64,000 bases of DNA from Burkholderiales bacterium (GTDB lineage Bacteria > Pseudomonadota > Gammaproteobacteria > Burkholderiales > Burkholderiaceae_C), in assembly GCA_029268225.1 (NCBI GenBank), contig JAJUGJ010000015.1:1-64000 (forward strand), in the 5' to 3' direction. A program made the translations under genes and the position numbers. Positions 1 to 9,594 of this stretch are shown here, one piece after another. The notes beneath the pieces were generated by a model. The model made no database searches, was not told the origin of the DNA, and worked only from the letters and a program-made list of their open reading frames with translations. Each line of letters opens with the position of its first letter. Positions within the stretch are counted from its first letter, which is position 1.

Positions 1-1
1 G

Positions 2-1543
2 GGTATCGAGTTCGACTACTGCTGCGTCCACGCTGCCCTCGCCATGCGCGAAGACGGCTACGAGACCATCATGGTCAACTGCAACCCCGAAACCGTCTCG
101 ACCGATTACGACACCTCCGACCGCCTGTACTTCGAGCCGGTGACGCTGGAAGACGTGCTGGAAATCGTCGAGAAGGAAAAGCCGGTTGGCGTGATCGTGC
201 AGTACGGCGGTCAGACCCCGCTGAAGCTGGCCCTCGACCTCGAAGCCAACGGCGTGCCCATCATCGGCACCACGCCTGACAGCATCGACATCGCGGAAGA
301 CCGCGAGCGCTTCCAGGCTCTGCTGCACAAGCTCGGCTTGAAGCAGCCGCCCAACCGTACCGCACGCAACGAGGAAGACGCCATCAAGCTGGCCAACGAG
401 ATTGGCTATCCGCTGGTGGTTCGCCCCTCCTACGTGCTGGGTGGCCGCGCGATGGAAATCGTGCACGGTGACAAGGACCTGGAGCGCTACATGCGCGAAG
501 CCGTCCGTGTCTCCGAGAAGTCGCCTGTGCTGCTTGACCGCTTCCTGAACGACGCGGTGGAAGTGGACGTGGACTGCATTGCCGACGGCACCGACACCAT
601 GATCGGCGGCATCATGGAGCACATCGAACAAGCTGGCGTGCACTCTGGTGACTCCGCTTGCTCGCTGCCTCCCTACACCCTGAGCGCCGAACTGCAAGAC
701 GAACTGCGTCGCCAGACCGCCCTGATGGCCAAGGCCCTCAACGTGGTTGGTCTGATGAACGTGCAGTTCGCCATCCAGGGCGACGTGACCAAGGGTCTGA
801 ACGACGCCACCGTCTACGTGCTGGAAGTGAACCCGCGTGCTTCGCGCACCGTACCTTACGTGTCGAAGGCCACGGGTCAGCCCCTGGCCAAGATCGCCGC
901 ACGCTGCATGGCCGGCCAGAAGCTGTCTACGCAGAAGTCGCCTGACGGCAAGGCCCCGCGCGAAGTTGTGCCGACCTACTTCACGGTCAAGGAAGCTGTC
1001 TTCCCGTTCAACAAGTTCCCGGGTGTGGACCCCGTCCTCGGCCCTGAAATGCGTTCGACCGGTGAAGTCATGGGCGTGGGCGCCACCTTTGGTGAAGCCA
1101 TGCTCAAGAGCCAGCTGGGTGCCGGTTCGCGTCTGCCTGAGAAGGGCACCGTCTGCATCTCGGTGAAGGACGGTGACAAGGCGCGTGCGGTCAAGGTCGC
1201 CAAGGATCTGGTCGAGTTGGGCTTCAACGTCGTGGCCACCAAGGGCACCGCAGCGGCCATCGCCGCAGCTGGCGTTCCGGTCAAGCCGGTGAACAAGGTC
1301 AAGGATGGCCGTCCGCACATCTCCGACGCCATCAAGGCCGGCGAGATCCAGCTGGTGTTCACCACCGTGGACGAAACGCGTACGGCGATTGCTGATTCGC
1401 GCAGCATCCGTCAGGCTGCTTTGGCCAATCGTGTGACCTACTACACGACCATGGCCGGCTGCGAAGCGGTCGTGCAGGCCCTCAAGCACCATGACGACCT
1501 GGTCGTGTATTCGCTGCAAGAGCTGCACGCCAAATTGAACTAA
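2..1543 (+). CDS. carB: Carbamoyl-phosphate synthase large subunit, C-terminal part
   Basis: This is the last 513 residues of the large subunit, cut by the window start; the reading frame is open from base 2. The enzyme makes carbamoyl phosphate from bicarbonate, ammonia and ATP for arginine and pyrimidine synthesis in the cytoplasm. The visible part holds the second ATP-grasp half ([20 protein letters not shown], then [20 protein letters not shown] and [18 protein letters not shown]) and the C-terminal MGS-like allosteric domain, beginning near [13 protein letters not shown]. The C-terminal length fits the family, whose full proteins are about 1070 residues. It ends 126 bases before greA. 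The small subunit carA is expected to the left, outside the window. Identity is secure. Confidence 0.98.
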   Translation, partial: GIEFDYCCVHAALAMREDGYETIMVNCNPETVSTDYDTSDRLYFEPVTLEDVLEIVEKEKPVGVIVQYGGQTPLKLALDLEANGVPIIGTTPDSIDIAEDRERFQALLHKLGLKQPPNRTARNEEDAIKLANEIGYPLVVRPSYVLGGRAMEIVHGDKDLERYMREAVRVSEKSPVLLDRFLNDAVEVDVDCIADGTDTMIGGIMEHIEQAGVHSGDSACSLPPYTLSAELQDELRRQTALMAKALNVVGLMNVQFAIQGDVTKGLNDATVYVLEVNPRASRTVPYVSKATGQPLAKIAARCMAGQKLSTQKSPDGKAPREVVPTYFTVKEAVFPFNKFPGVDPVLGPEMRSTGEVMGVGATFGEAMLKSQLGAGSRLPEKGTVCISVKDGDKARAVKVAKDLVELGFNVVATKGTAAAIAAAGVPVKPVNKVKDGRPHISDAIKAGEIQLVFTTVDETRTAIADSRSIRQAALANRVTYYTTMAGCEAVVQALKHHDDLVVYSLQELHAKLN

Positions 1544-1555
1544 ACTGTGTGCTCA

Positions 1556-1580
1556 GCCACAGGCGCGGGTCGCCTGTGGC
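1556..1580 (+). terminator. Perfect 10-bp hairpin between carB and greA
   Basis: Arms GCCACAGGCG (1556-1565) and CGCCTGTGGC (1571-1580) pair perfectly around a 5-base loop, starting 13 bases after the carB stop. No T-run follows directly; a run of six T lies at 1651-1656. It may end or attenuate carB transcription or protect a 3' end. The call as terminator is an inference. Confidence 0.5.
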
Positions 1581-1669
1581 GCCACAAGTCATCACCTCTG
1601 GGCCGCGCCCTTTCACCACCTTCGGGTTGGTTTGGGCCGCGGCTCAGTTCTTTTTTGCGAGACAAAGCC

Positions 1670-2146
1670 ATGTCCACCATTCCAATCACGAAGCGCGGCG
1701 CCGAGTTGCTCAAAGAAGAGCTGCATCGCCTCAAGCATGTGGAACGTCCTGCTGTGGTGCAGGCCATTGCCGAAGCGCGCGCACAGGGCGACCTGTCTGA
1801 AAACGCAGAATACGACGCCGCCAAAGACAAGCAGGGCTTCATCGAAGGCCGTATCGCCGAAATCGAAGGCAAGCTGTCTGCAGCCCAGATCATCGACCCG
1901 GCCTCTTTGGACGCTGGTGGCCGCGTGGTGTTTGGCTCTACGGTTGAGATGGAAATCGAAGCCACAGGCGACGTGGTGACCTACCAGATCGTGGGCGACG
2001 ATGAGGCTGACCTCAAAAAGGGTCTCATCTCCATCAGTTCCCCCATTGCCCGCGCCTTGATTGGCAAAGAGGCCGGCGATGTGGCATCGGTTCAAGCGCC
2101 GGGTGGCGTGCGCGAATACGAAATCATCGAAGTTCGCTACATCTGA
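1670..2146 (+). CDS. greA: Transcription elongation factor GreA
   Basis: GreA binds in the secondary channel of RNA polymerase and stimulates cleavage of backtracked RNA. The chosen ATG gives 158 residues, the usual family length, starting [18 protein letters not shown]. The N-terminal coiled coil is visible (residues about 10-75), with the acidic tip motif [13 protein letters not shown] whose Asp and Glu coordinate the catalytic magnesium; a C-terminal FKBP-like domain ends [12 protein letters not shown]. An open frame extends upstream to 1547 but has no homology-like sequence. The ribosome site is weak (GAGAC 9 bases before the start). It follows carB and precedes a DUF4149 gene by 19 bases. 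Confidence 0.97.
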   Translation: MSTIPITKRGAELLKEELHRLKHVERPAVVQAIAEARAQGDLSENAEYDAAKDKQGFIEGRIAEIEGKLSAAQIIDPASLDAGGRVVFGSTVEMEIEATGDVVTYQIVGDDEADLKKGLISISSPIARALIGKEAGDVASVQAPGGVREYEIIEVRYI

Positions 2147-2165
2147 TCTCGCAGGGGCTGAGACC

Positions 2166-2621
2166 ATGAAGTTGCTGCGCTTTCAAGCCTGGCTGGCGGC
2201 GGTGTGGGTCGGCATCATCATCGCGGTGGGGGCTGTGGCAGCGCCCACGCTGTTTGCCACCTTTGATCGCCAGATCGCAGGGCAGGGCGCAGGCCGGATT
2301 TTTGGCGTGGAAGCACGCTTGAGCCTGGCCTTTGCCGTGGTGTTGTTCATGATCGAGCGTCGGCGTGTCCGCGACCTGTTGGAAGCGGGCGCCAAGATCA
2401 GCGTGGTCAGCCCGAACCTCTTGCTGACACTGGGGGCCTTGTTCCTGACGGTGTTTGGTGAATTTGCCTTGCACCCGATGATCGAGGCGGCGAAGGCCGG
2501 ACACGCGACGGCTTTGTCCTTTGGTGCCTTGCATGGCATCTCTGCCACGCTGTTCTGGCTCAAGGCCTTGCTGGTCGGGGTGTTGGCTTGGCGTCTGACG
2601 GGGCTGTCGCAGAAGGCATGA
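2166..2621 (+). CDS. DUF4149 family integral membrane protein
   Basis: This encodes 151 residues with about four hydrophobic segments (residues 5-27, 45-62, 83-101 and 116-140), so it is an inner-membrane protein. The spacing of helices and the pattern FQAWLAAVWVGIIIAVGAVAAPTLFA with a conserved early Trp and an APxLF motif match the DUF4149 family as I know it. Function is unknown. The ATG at 2166 lies 19 bases after the greA stop, so it is probably co-transcribed with greA. It interrupts the greA-yhbY adjacency seen in Escherichia coli. Family assignment is fairly sure, function not. Confidence 0.8.
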   Translation: MKLLRFQAWLAAVWVGIIIAVGAVAAPTLFATFDRQIAGQGAGRIFGVEARLSLAFAVVLFMIERRRVRDLLEAGAKISVVSPNLLLTLGALFLTVFGEFALHPMIEAAKAGHATALSFGALHGISATLFWLKALLVGVLAWRLTGLSQKA

Positions 2622-2666
2622 GCCGCGCGGGCACGTAGCAGCTCTGGGGCAGTGCCGGCGTTTCAG

Positions 2667-2684
2667 CCAGCCCTCCCGGGCTGG
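2667..2684. terminator. GC-rich hairpin between converging genes
   Basis: CCAGCCC (2667-2673) and GGGCTGG (2678-2684) form a 7-bp stem with a TCCC loop. It lies between the convergent ends of the DUF4149 gene and yhbY and could act in both directions, although no clear T-run flanks it. Confidence 0.4.
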
Positions 2685-2703
2685 CCCGCCGCGAACCCGC
2701 AGA

Positions 2704-3171
2704 TCAAGCGGGCTTTTTGCTCGGCGTACGCTTTTTGGCGCGCTTGATCAGGCCGCCGGCGGTGACGCGCTGGTTGCCCATCACGGTGACCTTCTTGATC
2801 TCAGGGCGACGCAGGCCGCTCTTGGAGAACTTGAGGATCTTGACTTCGCGGGGGCCCGGGCCTCGACCTTCGCGTTCTTCGGCGCTTTCCTTTTCTGGCA
2901 TCGGACGCCACAAGACCAGCAACTTGCCGATATGCTGGATGGGTGCGGCGTTGAGCTTGTCGCACATCTGGGCGTAGATCTCTTCGCGCACGGCGCGGTC
3001 GTCGCCCAACACACGCACTTTGATCAGTCCGTGTGCCTTGAGGGCGCCATCGGCTTCTTTGAGGACAGCGGGCGTGAGCCCGTCTCCGCCGATCATCACG
3101 ACGGGGTCCAGGTGGTGTGCGTCGGCCCGCAGGGCACGACGTTCGGCGGTGGTCAATTCAATTGCAGGCAT
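2704..3171 (-). CDS. yhbY: CRM-domain RNA-binding protein YhbY
   Basis: YhbY is a small protein that binds pre-50S ribosomal particles. The first 97 residues form a CRM domain: [20 protein letters not shown], the loop [19 protein letters not shown], and [14 protein letters not shown] basic tail of about 58 residues follows, rich in Lys and Arg (ending [10 protein letters not shown]), longer than in the Escherichia coli protein of 97 residues and typical of beta-proteobacterial versions. The start is only 17 bases from the divergent rlmE start. AGAGGG sits directly before the ATG on the minus strand, an unusually short distance for a ribosome site. Confidence 0.93.
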   Translation of the reverse strand: MPAIELTTAERRALRADAHHLDPVVMIGGDGLTPAVLKEADGALKAHGLIKVRVLGDDRAVREEIYAQMCDKLNAAPIQHIGKLLVLWRPMPEKESAEEREGRGPGPREVKILKFSKSGLRRPEIKKVTVMGNQRVTAGGLIKRAKKRTPSKKPA

Positions 3172-3176
3172 CCCTC

Positions 3177-3182
3177 TATTAT
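3177..3182. promoter_or_regulatory. Possible shared -10 element of yhbY and rlmE
   Basis: Only 17 bases separate the two divergent starts. TATTAT (3177-3182, plus strand) overlaps GATAAT on the minus strand (3183-3178). Each is followed by exactly six bases and then its ATG, so a typical start point about 7 bases downstream would fall on or next to the start codon. No good -35 hexamer was found in either direction. The promoter reading is an inference. Confidence 0.4.
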
Positions 3183-3188
3183 CAAGCC

Positions 3189-3863
3189 ATGAAAGTCCAA
3201 ACCAAAAGCAAAAAGGTCAACAAGGCCTGGTTGAATGACCATATCCACGATCCTTACGTGAGATTGGCGCAAAAAGAGGGGTTTCGCTCGCGGGCTGCCT
3301 ACAAGCTCAAGGAAATAGACGAGACGCTCGGGCTGATCAAGCCGGGGCAGTTGGTCGTGGACTTGGGGGCTTCGCCCGGTGCCTGGAGCCAGTATGTGCG
3401 GCGCAAGTTCGCGCCCAAAGATGCCGGGACGGGTGGGGCGGCTGTGGGCGAGCTCAATGGCACCATCATCGCGCTCGACCTGCTGGACTTCGAGCCCATT
3501 GAGGGCGTGCAGTTCATCCAGGGCGACTTCCGTGAAGAAGAGGTGCTGCAGCAATTGCAGGCCTGTGTGGGCGACCGCCCCGTGGATGTGGTCATCTCCG
3601 ACATGGCGCCGAACCTCAGTGGCATCGGCGCCCATGACGCCGCGCGGGTCGAAAACCTGATCGAGCTGGCCATCGACTTTGCCCAGCACCACCTCAAGAA
3701 AGATGGTGCCTTGGTGTGCAAGGTCTTCCACGGCTCGGGTTACACGCAACTGGTGGACATGTTCAAGGCGAATTTCCGGGTGGTGAAACCGATCAAGCCG
3801 AAAGCCTCGCGAGACAAGTCATCCGAGACGTTTCTGGTCGGGATTGGCCTCAAGCCTCGATGA
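3189..3863 (+). CDS. rlmE: 23S rRNA (uridine-2'-O)-methyltransferase RlmE (FtsJ/RrmJ)
   Basis: RlmE methylates U2552 in the A-loop of 23S rRNA in the 50S subunit. The ATG at 3189 gives 224 residues beginning [24 protein letters not shown]. It shows the family landmarks: [13 protein letters not shown] (catalytic Lys in the AYKL motif), the SAM-binding [38 protein letters not shown] (catalytic Asp) and [10 protein letters not shown]. The last catalytic Lys and Glu lie in [15 protein letters not shown]. The open frame runs back to 3117, but the upstream part overlaps yhbY. The order yhbY, rlmE, ftsH, folP, glmM is the same as in Escherichia coli. Confidence 0.96.
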   Translation: MKVQTKSKKVNKAWLNDHIHDPYVRLAQKEGFRSRAAYKLKEIDETLGLIKPGQLVVDLGASPGAWSQYVRRKFAPKDAGTGGAAVGELNGTIIALDLLDFEPIEGVQFIQGDFREEEVLQQLQACVGDRPVDVVISDMAPNLSGIGAHDAARVENLIELAIDFAQHHLKKDGALVCKVFHGSGYTQLVDMFKANFRVVKPIKPKASRDKSSETFLVGIGLKPR

Positions 3864-3936
3864 ATTTTCTTGATCGGGTCGATCAGAGGGCCTAAAACCG
3901 TGGTTTCGCTGTGGGTAGCACGCTGCAGGGGCTCTC

Positions 3937-3966
3937 TTGACTCGTCTAGAATCATCTACATATAGC
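3937..3966 (+). promoter_or_regulatory. Candidate promoter for ftsH
   Basis: TTGACT (3937-3942) and TATAGC (3961-3966) are spaced by 18 bases within the 221-base gap between rlmE and ftsH. The -35 matches 5 of 6 consensus positions, the -10 only 4 of 6. No clear heat-shock sigma-32 promoter was recognised. The rest of the gap shows nothing else I can name. Confidence 0.4.
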
Positions 3967-4084
3967 GATGGCATCGTGTCACTTTGTCAAGAAGATGACG
4001 GTGGCGAAACGATGTAGCCCTGAACAGGTGTGGTGATGCATCCAGCATCAGCCGGTTCAGGTTGAATGGGAAGAAGGAGCCTCG

Positions 4085-5998
4085 GTGAACAATCAATGGT
4101 TCTCGAAGATTGCAGTCTGGTTGGTGGTGGCACTGGTGTTGTTCACCGTGTTCAAGCAGTTCGACCGCGTCAGCGCGGGCGGCAGTCAGATCGCCTATTC
4201 GGATTTCCTGGAGGAGGTTCGAGCCAAACGCATCAAGAGCGTGGTGCTGCAAGAGAGTGGCACTGGCGCCACGGAGATCATTGCCATCACCACCGATGAC
4301 AAGCGCCTGCGCAGCACGGCCACCTACCTTGACCGCGGTCTGGTGGGCGACTTGCTGGCCAGTGGCGTCAAGTTTGACGTGAAGGCCCGTGAAGAGCCCT
4401 CTCTGATCATGAGCCTGCTGGTGTCGTGGGGCCCGATGCTCCTGCTGATTGGCGTGTGGGTGTATTTCATGCGCCAGATGCAAGGCGGTGGTGGCAAGGG
4501 CGGGGCGTTCAGCTTCGGCAAGAGCCGCGCCCGCATGCTCGATGAGAGCAACAACACCGTGACCTTCGCCGACGTCGCCGGTTGCGACGAGGCCAAGGAA
4601 GAAGTGAAGGAGTTGGTGGATTTCCTGCGCGACCCGCAGAAGTTCCAGAAGCTGGGCGGTCGCATTCCGCGCGGCGTGCTGCTGGTTGGCCCTCCGGGTA
4701 CCGGTAAGACGCTGCTGGCCAAGTCCATCGCCGGCGAAGCCAAGGTCCCGTTCTTCACCATCTCCGGTTCTGACTTCGTGGAGATGTTCGTTGGCGTGGG
4801 CGCATCCCGCGTGCGCGACATGTTCGAGCAGGCCAAGAAGAACGCCCCTTGCATCATCTTCATCGACGAAATCGATGCGGTCGGTCGTCACCGTGGCGCT
4901 GGCCTGGGCGGTGGCAACGACGAACGTGAGCAGACTCTCAACCAGATGCTGGTCGAGATGGACGGCTTCGACACCAACGCCGGCGTGATCGTGGTGGCAG
5001 CCACCAACCGCCCGGACATCCTGGATCCGGCTCTGCTGCGCCCGGGTCGTTTCGACCGTCAGGTGTATGTGACCCTGCCGGACGTACGCGGTCGCGAACA
5101 GATCCTGAACGTGCACGTGCGCAAGGTGCCGGTCGGTCAGGACGTACGTGCCGACATCCTGGCGCGTGGCACCCCGGGTTTCTCGGGTGCGGACCTTGCC
5201 AACTTGGTCAACGAAGCAGCCTTGTTTGCCGCACGCCGCAATGGCCGTGTGGTCGAGATGCAGGACTTCGAGAAGGCCAAGGACAAGATCATGATGGGCC
5301 CCGAGCGCAAGTCGATGATCATGCCCGAGGAGGAGCGTCGCAACACCGCGTACCATGAAGCCGGTCACGCCCTGGTGGCGCGCCTGCTGCCCAAGACCGA
5401 TCCGGTGCACAAGGTCACCATCATCCCGCGCGGTCGCGCGCTGGGCGTGACCATGCAGTTGCCTGAGGGTGACCGTTACAGCATGGACAAGAACCGCATG
5501 CTGGACACCATCTCGGTGCTGTTCGGTGGTCGCATCGCCGAAGAGGTCTTCATGAACCAGATGACGACCGGCGCGAGCAACGACTTCGAGCGTGCCACCG
5601 CCATCGCCCGCGACATGGTGACCCGCTACGGCATGACCGACGAACTCGGCCCGGTGGTGTACGCCGAGAACGAGGGCGAGGTCTTCCTGGGCCGCTCGAT
5701 CACCAAGACCACGCACATGTCTGAAGAGACGATGCAGAAGGTCGACAAGCAGATCCGCAAGATCATCGACGAGCAGTACGCCCTGGCGCGTAAGCTCATC
5801 GAGGACAACAAGGACAAGATGCACGCAATGGCCAAGGCCTTGCTGGAGTGGGAGACCATCGATTCGGATCAGATCGACGAGATCATGGCCGGTAAGGAGC
5901 CCAGCCCACCCAAGGACTGGACACCTTCGGTCAACCGCTCTGGCGGCAGCGATCCGAAACCTCCGGTCAAGCCAGACGGCGCACCGGCAGCGGTCTGA
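4085..5998 (+). CDS. ftsH: ATP-dependent zinc metalloprotease FtsH
   Basis: FtsH is the membrane-anchored AAA+ protease that degrades misassembled membrane proteins and short-lived regulators. The 637-residue product starts at a GTG, preceded by AGAAGGAGC about 7 bases upstream. Two membrane helices (residues 7-23 and about 107-128) flank a periplasmic domain. The AAA+ domain has Walker A GPPGTGKT (202-209), Walker [11 protein letters not shown] (257-266) and the second-region-of-homology Arg residues in RPGRFDRQV. The zinc site is HEAGH (424-428), with the third ligand Asp in [11 protein letters not shown]. The C-terminal tail is Pro-rich. A terminator-like hairpin follows 22 bases after the stop. 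Confidence 0.98.
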   Translation: MNNQWFSKIAVWLVVALVLFTVFKQFDRVSAGGSQIAYSDFLEEVRAKRIKSVVLQESGTGATEIIAITTDDKRLRSTATYLDRGLVGDLLASGVKFDVKAREEPSLIMSLLVSWGPMLLLIGVWVYFMRQMQGGGGKGGAFSFGKSRARMLDESNNTVTFADVAGCDEAKEEVKELVDFLRDPQKFQKLGGRIPRGVLLVGPPGTGKTLLAKSIAGEAKVPFFTISGSDFVEMFVGVGASRVRDMFEQAKKNAPCIIFIDEIDAVGRHRGAGLGGGNDEREQTLNQMLVEMDGFDTNAGVIVVAATNRPDILDPALLRPGRFDRQVYVTLPDVRGREQILNVHVRKVPVGQDVRADILARGTPGFSGADLANLVNEAALFAARRNGRVVEMQDFEKAKDKIMMGPERKSMIMPEEERRNTAYHEAGHALVARLLPKTDPVHKVTIIPRGRALGVTMQLPEGDRYSMDKNRMLDTISVLFGGRIAEEVFMNQMTTGASNDFERATAIARDMVTRYGMTDELGPVVYAENEGEVFLGRSITKTTHMSEETMQKVDKQIRKIIDEQYALARKLIEDNKDKMHAMAKALLEWETIDSDQIDEIMAGKEPSPPKDWTPSVNRSGGSDPKPPVKPDGAPAAV

Positions 5999-6020
5999 CC
6001 AGCGCGCACTTCATTCATCA

Positions 6021-6038
6021 ACGGGGCTTCGGCCCCGT
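6021..6038 (+). terminator. Hairpin after ftsH
   Basis: ACGGGGC (6021-6027) and GCCCCGT (6032-6038) make a 7-bp stem closed by a stable TTCG loop, followed by TGTGTATTT. It may end or reduce ftsH transcription before folP. Confidence 0.6.
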
Positions 6039-6066
6039 TGTGTATTTCAGCTCTCCCTCTCGCATC

Positions 6067-6909
6067 ATGTTCACTTGGCACACCACCCGATTTCAGATTG
6101 ACCTGAGCCGTCCGCAGGTCATGGGCATTGTCAACGTCACTCCGGATTCGTTTTCGGACGGTGGCCAACATGCCGATACCCGGCAGGCCCTTGCTCATTG
6201 CGAGCAGTTGATCAAAGACGGGGTGGACATTCTGGATTTGGGGGGCGAGTCGACCCGTCCCGGGGCGCCTACCCTCACGGTCGAGGAGGAGTGGTCCCGG
6301 CTGGAAGGCGTGATCCGGGGCGCCTTGTCTTTGGGTGTGCCGCTGTCGGTGGACACCTGTAAGTCTGAGGTCATGCGTCGTGCGCTGGACTTGGGCGTGG
6401 ACATCATCAACGACATCCGGGGACTGGAGGATGTCGGTGCAGTAGAGGTGGTGGCAAACCACGGTTCCTGCGGCGTCTGCTTGATGCACATGCAGGGCGA
6501 TCCCGCCACGATGCAGTTGCGCCCCAGCTACCCTGATGTGGTGACCGAGGTCAAGGCTTATCTGGCGCAAAGGGTGGCTGTGGTGCGGGAGGCAGGCGTG
6601 GATCCAGCTCGCATCACGCTGGATCCGGGCATTGGTTTTGGCAAAACGCCCGAGCACAACTTCCAGCTCTTGCGCGAGCAGGCTGCCTTGCTGGAATTGG
6701 GTTATCCCTTGCTCGTTGGCTGGTCACGCAAGTCCAGTTTGGGGGCCTTGACGGGACGTCCCGTTGGCCAGCGACTGGCGGCCAGTTTGAGTGCGGCCCT
6801 GGCAGGGGTGCAGCGCGGCGCACACATCGTGCGTGTTCACGACGTGGCTGAGACGGTGGACGCGCTGAAAGTGTGGAAGGCTGCGGGGCTGCTGGATGCG
6901 ATGGTTTGA
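6067..6909 (+). CDS. folP: Dihydropteroate synthase
   Basis: This enzyme condenses para-aminobenzoate with 6-hydroxymethyl-dihydropterin pyrophosphate in folate synthesis and is the sulfonamide target. The ATG at 6067 gives 280 residues. Visible motifs are VMGIVNVTPDSFSDGG (residues 18-33), DILDLGGESTRPGA, SVDTCKSEVMRRAL, INDIRGLE, LDPGIGFGKTPEHN and VGWSRKSSLG, with a C-terminal VRVHDVAETVDALKV. A GTG start nine codons earlier lies inside the preceding hairpin and is less likely. No strong ribosome site is visible. It stands 55 bases before glmM. Confidence 0.97.
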   Translation: MFTWHTTRFQIDLSRPQVMGIVNVTPDSFSDGGQHADTRQALAHCEQLIKDGVDILDLGGESTRPGAPTLTVEEEWSRLEGVIRGALSLGVPLSVDTCKSEVMRRALDLGVDIINDIRGLEDVGAVEVVANHGSCGVCLMHMQGDPATMQLRPSYPDVVTEVKAYLAQRVAVVREAGVDPARITLDPGIGFGKTPEHNFQLLREQAALLELGYPLLVGWSRKSSLGALTGRPVGQRLAASLSAALAGVQRGAHIVRVHDVAETVDALKVWKAAGLLDAMV

Positions 6910-6964
6910 CGGGTATTCCCCGGTATGATTTCTGGCTCAACAGTCAGCAGGGTTGCATTCATTC

Positions 6965-8296
6965 ATGTCACGCCAATATTTCGGAACCGATGGCATCCGT
7001 GGCACGGTCGGTCAAGCGCCGATCACGCCTGATTTCGTGCTGCGTCTGGGGCACGCAGTGGGTCAGGTCTTGCGTCGAACCGAGTCCCGCCCCACGGTAT
7101 TGATCGGCAAGGACACGCGCATTTCGGGTTATATGTTGGAGTCTGCGCTGGAGGCCGGTTTTGCTTCCGCAGGGGTGGATGTCTTGCTGACCGGCCCCTT
7201 GCCGACCCCTGGCGTGGCTTATCTGACGCGTGCCCTGCGTCAGAGCCTGGGGGTGGTGATCAGTGCGTCCCACAATCCTTTCCAGGACAACGGCATCAAG
7301 TTCTTCTCCGCCAATGGCGAGAAGCTGCCTGATGACTGGGAGAAGGATGTGGAGTCGGCGCTGACGCAGGCGCCTCAATGGGTGGATTCGCAAGGTTTGG
7401 GGCGTGCACGCCGCCTTGAGGATGCACGAGGGCGATACATCGAGTTCTGCAAGGCGAGCTTCGATTCCAATCTCTCCCTGAAGGGCCTGAAGTTGGTGGT
7501 GGATGGGGCCCATGGCGCGGCCTATCAGATCGCGCCTGCTGTTTTGCATGAGTTGGGGGCCGAGGTGATCTCCATCGGATGTGCGCCCGACGGCTTGAAC
7601 ATCAATGATGGGGTCGGCGCCACCCATCCCGAGGCTCTGGTTGCTGCGGTCGCTGCGCATGGGGCCCACTATGGCATTGCGCTGGACGGCGACGCAGACC
7701 GGTTGCAGCTGGTGGATGCCCAAGGGCGTCTCTACAACGGCGATGAGTTGCTTTACGTGTTGGTGGCAGACCGTCTTGCGCAGGGTGAAAAGGTTCCTGG
7801 TGCGGTGGGGACGCTCATGACCAATATGGCGGTCGAGCTGGCTCTGCAGCAGCGTGGTGTCGATTTTGTCCGCGCGAAGGTGGGCGACCGATATGTGCTG
7901 GAGGAGTTGATCAACCGTGGCTGGCAGTTGGGCGGAGAAGGTTCAGGACACCTCCTGGCGCTTGACCGACATACGACAGGCGATGGCATGGTGAGTGCCT
8001 TGCAGGTGTTGCAGGCCGTGGTGCGCAGTGGGCGCAGCCTTGCGCAGTGGCTGGAAGGCGTGACATTGTTTCCCCAGCGCTTGATCAATGTCAGGCTCCA
8101 AGCGGGACAGGATTGGCGACAGAACGCTCGACTGGCGACCGTGCAGCAGGATGTGGACGGGATGCTGTCAGGGCAGGGGCGTGTGCTCATCCGTCCGTCG
8201 GGCACCGAACCTTTGTTGCGTGTGATGGTGGAGGCGCGCGAGCAGGCGCTTGCTGATCGTTGCGCCCAGATGTTGGCGGACGCCGTGGTGGGCTGA
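6965..8296 (+). CDS. glmM: Phosphoglucosamine mutase
   Basis: GlmM converts glucosamine-6-phosphate to glucosamine-1-phosphate for peptidoglycan and LPS synthesis. The ATG at 6965 gives 443 residues starting [16 protein letters not shown], as in orthologues. The catalytic phosphoserine is Ser102 in [15 protein letters not shown]. The metal-binding loop is [15 protein letters not shown], the sugar-binding loop is GGEGSGHLL, and the phosphate-binding motif near the C-terminus is [16 protein letters not shown] start four codons earlier is possible, but the family N-terminus favours 6965. It ends the core block and is followed by a strong terminator. Confidence 0.97.
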   Translation: MSRQYFGTDGIRGTVGQAPITPDFVLRLGHAVGQVLRRTESRPTVLIGKDTRISGYMLESALEAGFASAGVDVLLTGPLPTPGVAYLTRALRQSLGVVISASHNPFQDNGIKFFSANGEKLPDDWEKDVESALTQAPQWVDSQGLGRARRLEDARGRYIEFCKASFDSNLSLKGLKLVVDGAHGAAYQIAPAVLHELGAEVISIGCAPDGLNINDGVGATHPEALVAAVAAHGAHYGIALDGDADRLQLVDAQGRLYNGDELLYVLVADRLAQGEKVPGAVGTLMTNMAVELALQQRGVDFVRAKVGDRYVLEELINRGWQLGGEGSGHLLALDRHTTGDGMVSALQVLQAVVRSGRSLAQWLEGVTLFPQRLINVRLQAGQDWRQNARLATVQQDVDGMLSGQGRVLIRPSGTEPLLRVMVEAREQALADRCAQMLADAVVG

Positions 8297-8317
8297 CGAG
8301 CACGCCGTTCACAACAA

Positions 8318-8346
8318 GCCGGCCGCATTGAGCGGCCGGCTTTTTT
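8318..8346 (+). terminator. Intrinsic terminator after glmM
   Basis: GCCGGCCGC (8318-8326) and GCGGCCGGC (8332-8340) form a perfect 9-bp stem with an ATTGA loop, followed by six T (8341-8346). This is a textbook intrinsic terminator and separates the core block from the Pho locus. Confidence 0.9.
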
Positions 8347-8459
8347 GTGTCTGGACGGGCGCCGGATGGCGCATGACAATGTGGCGTCTGAAATATGACA
8401 AATTGCCCAACTGCCTGGGCGATGGCGGCCTGCGGCGCTTTGTGACAACGCCGCCTTTT

Positions 8460-8477
8460 CTGTCACAGACACGTCAT
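8460..8477 (+). promoter_or_regulatory. Pho box upstream of pstS
   Basis: CTGTCAC-AGAC-ACGTCAT (8460-8477) fits the PhoB consensus of two CTGTCAT-like 7-mers separated by 4 bases (6 of 7 and 5 of 7). It ends 62 bases before the pstS start, and a -10-like TTAAAG lies about 10 bases downstream. No -35 hexamer is needed at PhoB-dependent promoters. Additional reverse-oriented ATGACAA words occur at about 8391-8397 and 8415-8421. Confidence 0.75.
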
Positions 8478-8539
8478 ATTGCCTGCTTAAAGTTGCCACT
8501 GTCGAAATTCAACTGTCTCAAGACAGGAAAGGCGTACAC

Positions 8540-9574
8540 ATGAGCTTCAAACTGATTCGCACTGCCGCTGCTGTGGCACTGACCGTGGCTTCTTTTGGCG
8601 TGATGGCCAATGACGTGACTGGCGCTGGCGCCAGCTTCCCCGCCCCCGTCTATGCCAAGTGGGCCGCTGCCTACAACACGGCTACCGGCGTGCGCATCAA
8701 CTACCAGTCGGTGGGTTCGGGTGCTGGCATTCGTCAGATCAAGGCCAAGACCGTGGACTTCGGCGCATCTGACATGCCCCTGACGGACGAAGAGCTGGCC
8801 AAGGAAGGCCTGATGCAGTTCCCCACCGTGATCGGTGGCGTGGTGCCCGTGGTCAACATCCAGGGTGTGAAGCCCGGTGAACTGAAGCTGACAGGTGAAG
8901 TGCTGGGCAACATCTACCTGGGCAAGATCGCCAAGTGGAACGACCCCGCCATCGTCGCGCTGAACCCCGGCGTCAAGCTGCCCGACGCTGCCATCGCTCC
9001 TGTGCGTCGTGCTGACGGTTCGGGTACGACCTTCGTGTTCACCAACTACCTGTCCAAGGTCAACGCCGAGTGGAAGCAAACGGTCGGTGAAGGTGCTGCC
9101 GTGAAGTGGCCCACCGGTGCCGGTGGCAAGGGCAACGAAGGTGTGTCGGCTTTCGTGGGTCGCCTGCCTAACTCGATTGGTTACGTCGAATACGCCTACG
9201 CCAAGACCAACAAGCTGGCTCACGTTGCGATGAAGAACGTGTCGGGCGCCTTCGTGCAGCCGGATGATTCGGCTTTCAAGGCTTCGGCCGCCGGTGCTGA
9301 CTGGAACAAGTCGTTCTACCAGGTGCTGACCAACCAGCCTGGCAAGGATGCCTGGCCGATGAGCAGCGCCACCTTCATCCTGATGCACAAGTCGGCTGAC
9401 AAGCCCCAGCAAGCTGGCGGCGCCCTGAAGTTCTTCGACTGGGCTTACAACGCCGGTGATAAGACTGCTGCCGAGCTGGACTACGTGCCGTTGCCCGCTT
9501 CGGTGAAGGACATCGTGCGCAAGTCGTGGGCTCAGATTAAGGACGCCTCCGGCAAGCCGGTTTCTTATAAGTAA
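8540..9574 (+). CDS. pstS: Phosphate ABC transporter substrate-binding protein PstS
   Basis: PstS captures phosphate in the periplasm for the PstCAB importer. The 344-residue precursor has a signal peptide, [23 protein letters not shown], with likely cleavage before [18 protein letters not shown]. Phosphate-binding motifs are visible: [32 protein letters not shown], and [20 protein letters not shown] ribosome site AGGAAAGG precedes the ATG. It is the first gene of the Pho operon and lies directly behind the Pho box, so strong induction under phosphate limitation is expected. A hairpin follows its stop. Confidence 0.98.
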   Translation: MSFKLIRTAAAVALTVASFGVMANDVTGAGASFPAPVYAKWAAAYNTATGVRINYQSVGSGAGIRQIKAKTVDFGASDMPLTDEELAKEGLMQFPTVIGGVVPVVNIQGVKPGELKLTGEVLGNIYLGKIAKWNDPAIVALNPGVKLPDAAIAPVRRADGSGTTFVFTNYLSKVNAEWKQTVGEGAAVKWPTGAGGKGNEGVSAFVGRLPNSIGYVEYAYAKTNKLAHVAMKNVSGAFVQPDDSAFKASAAGADWNKSFYQVLTNQPGKDAWPMSSATFILMHKSADKPQQAGGALKFFDWAYNAGDKTAAELDYVPLPASVKDIVRKSWAQIKDASGKPVSYK

Positions 9575-9594
9575 ATCACTGCACATGCAGTTCT

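Noticed and set aside
3956-5824. 622-codon open frame on the minus strand opposite ftsH
   Set aside because: It lies fully across the certain ftsH gene, is very rich in His, Leu, Ala and Gln as expected from reading GC-rich codons backwards, and shows no motif.
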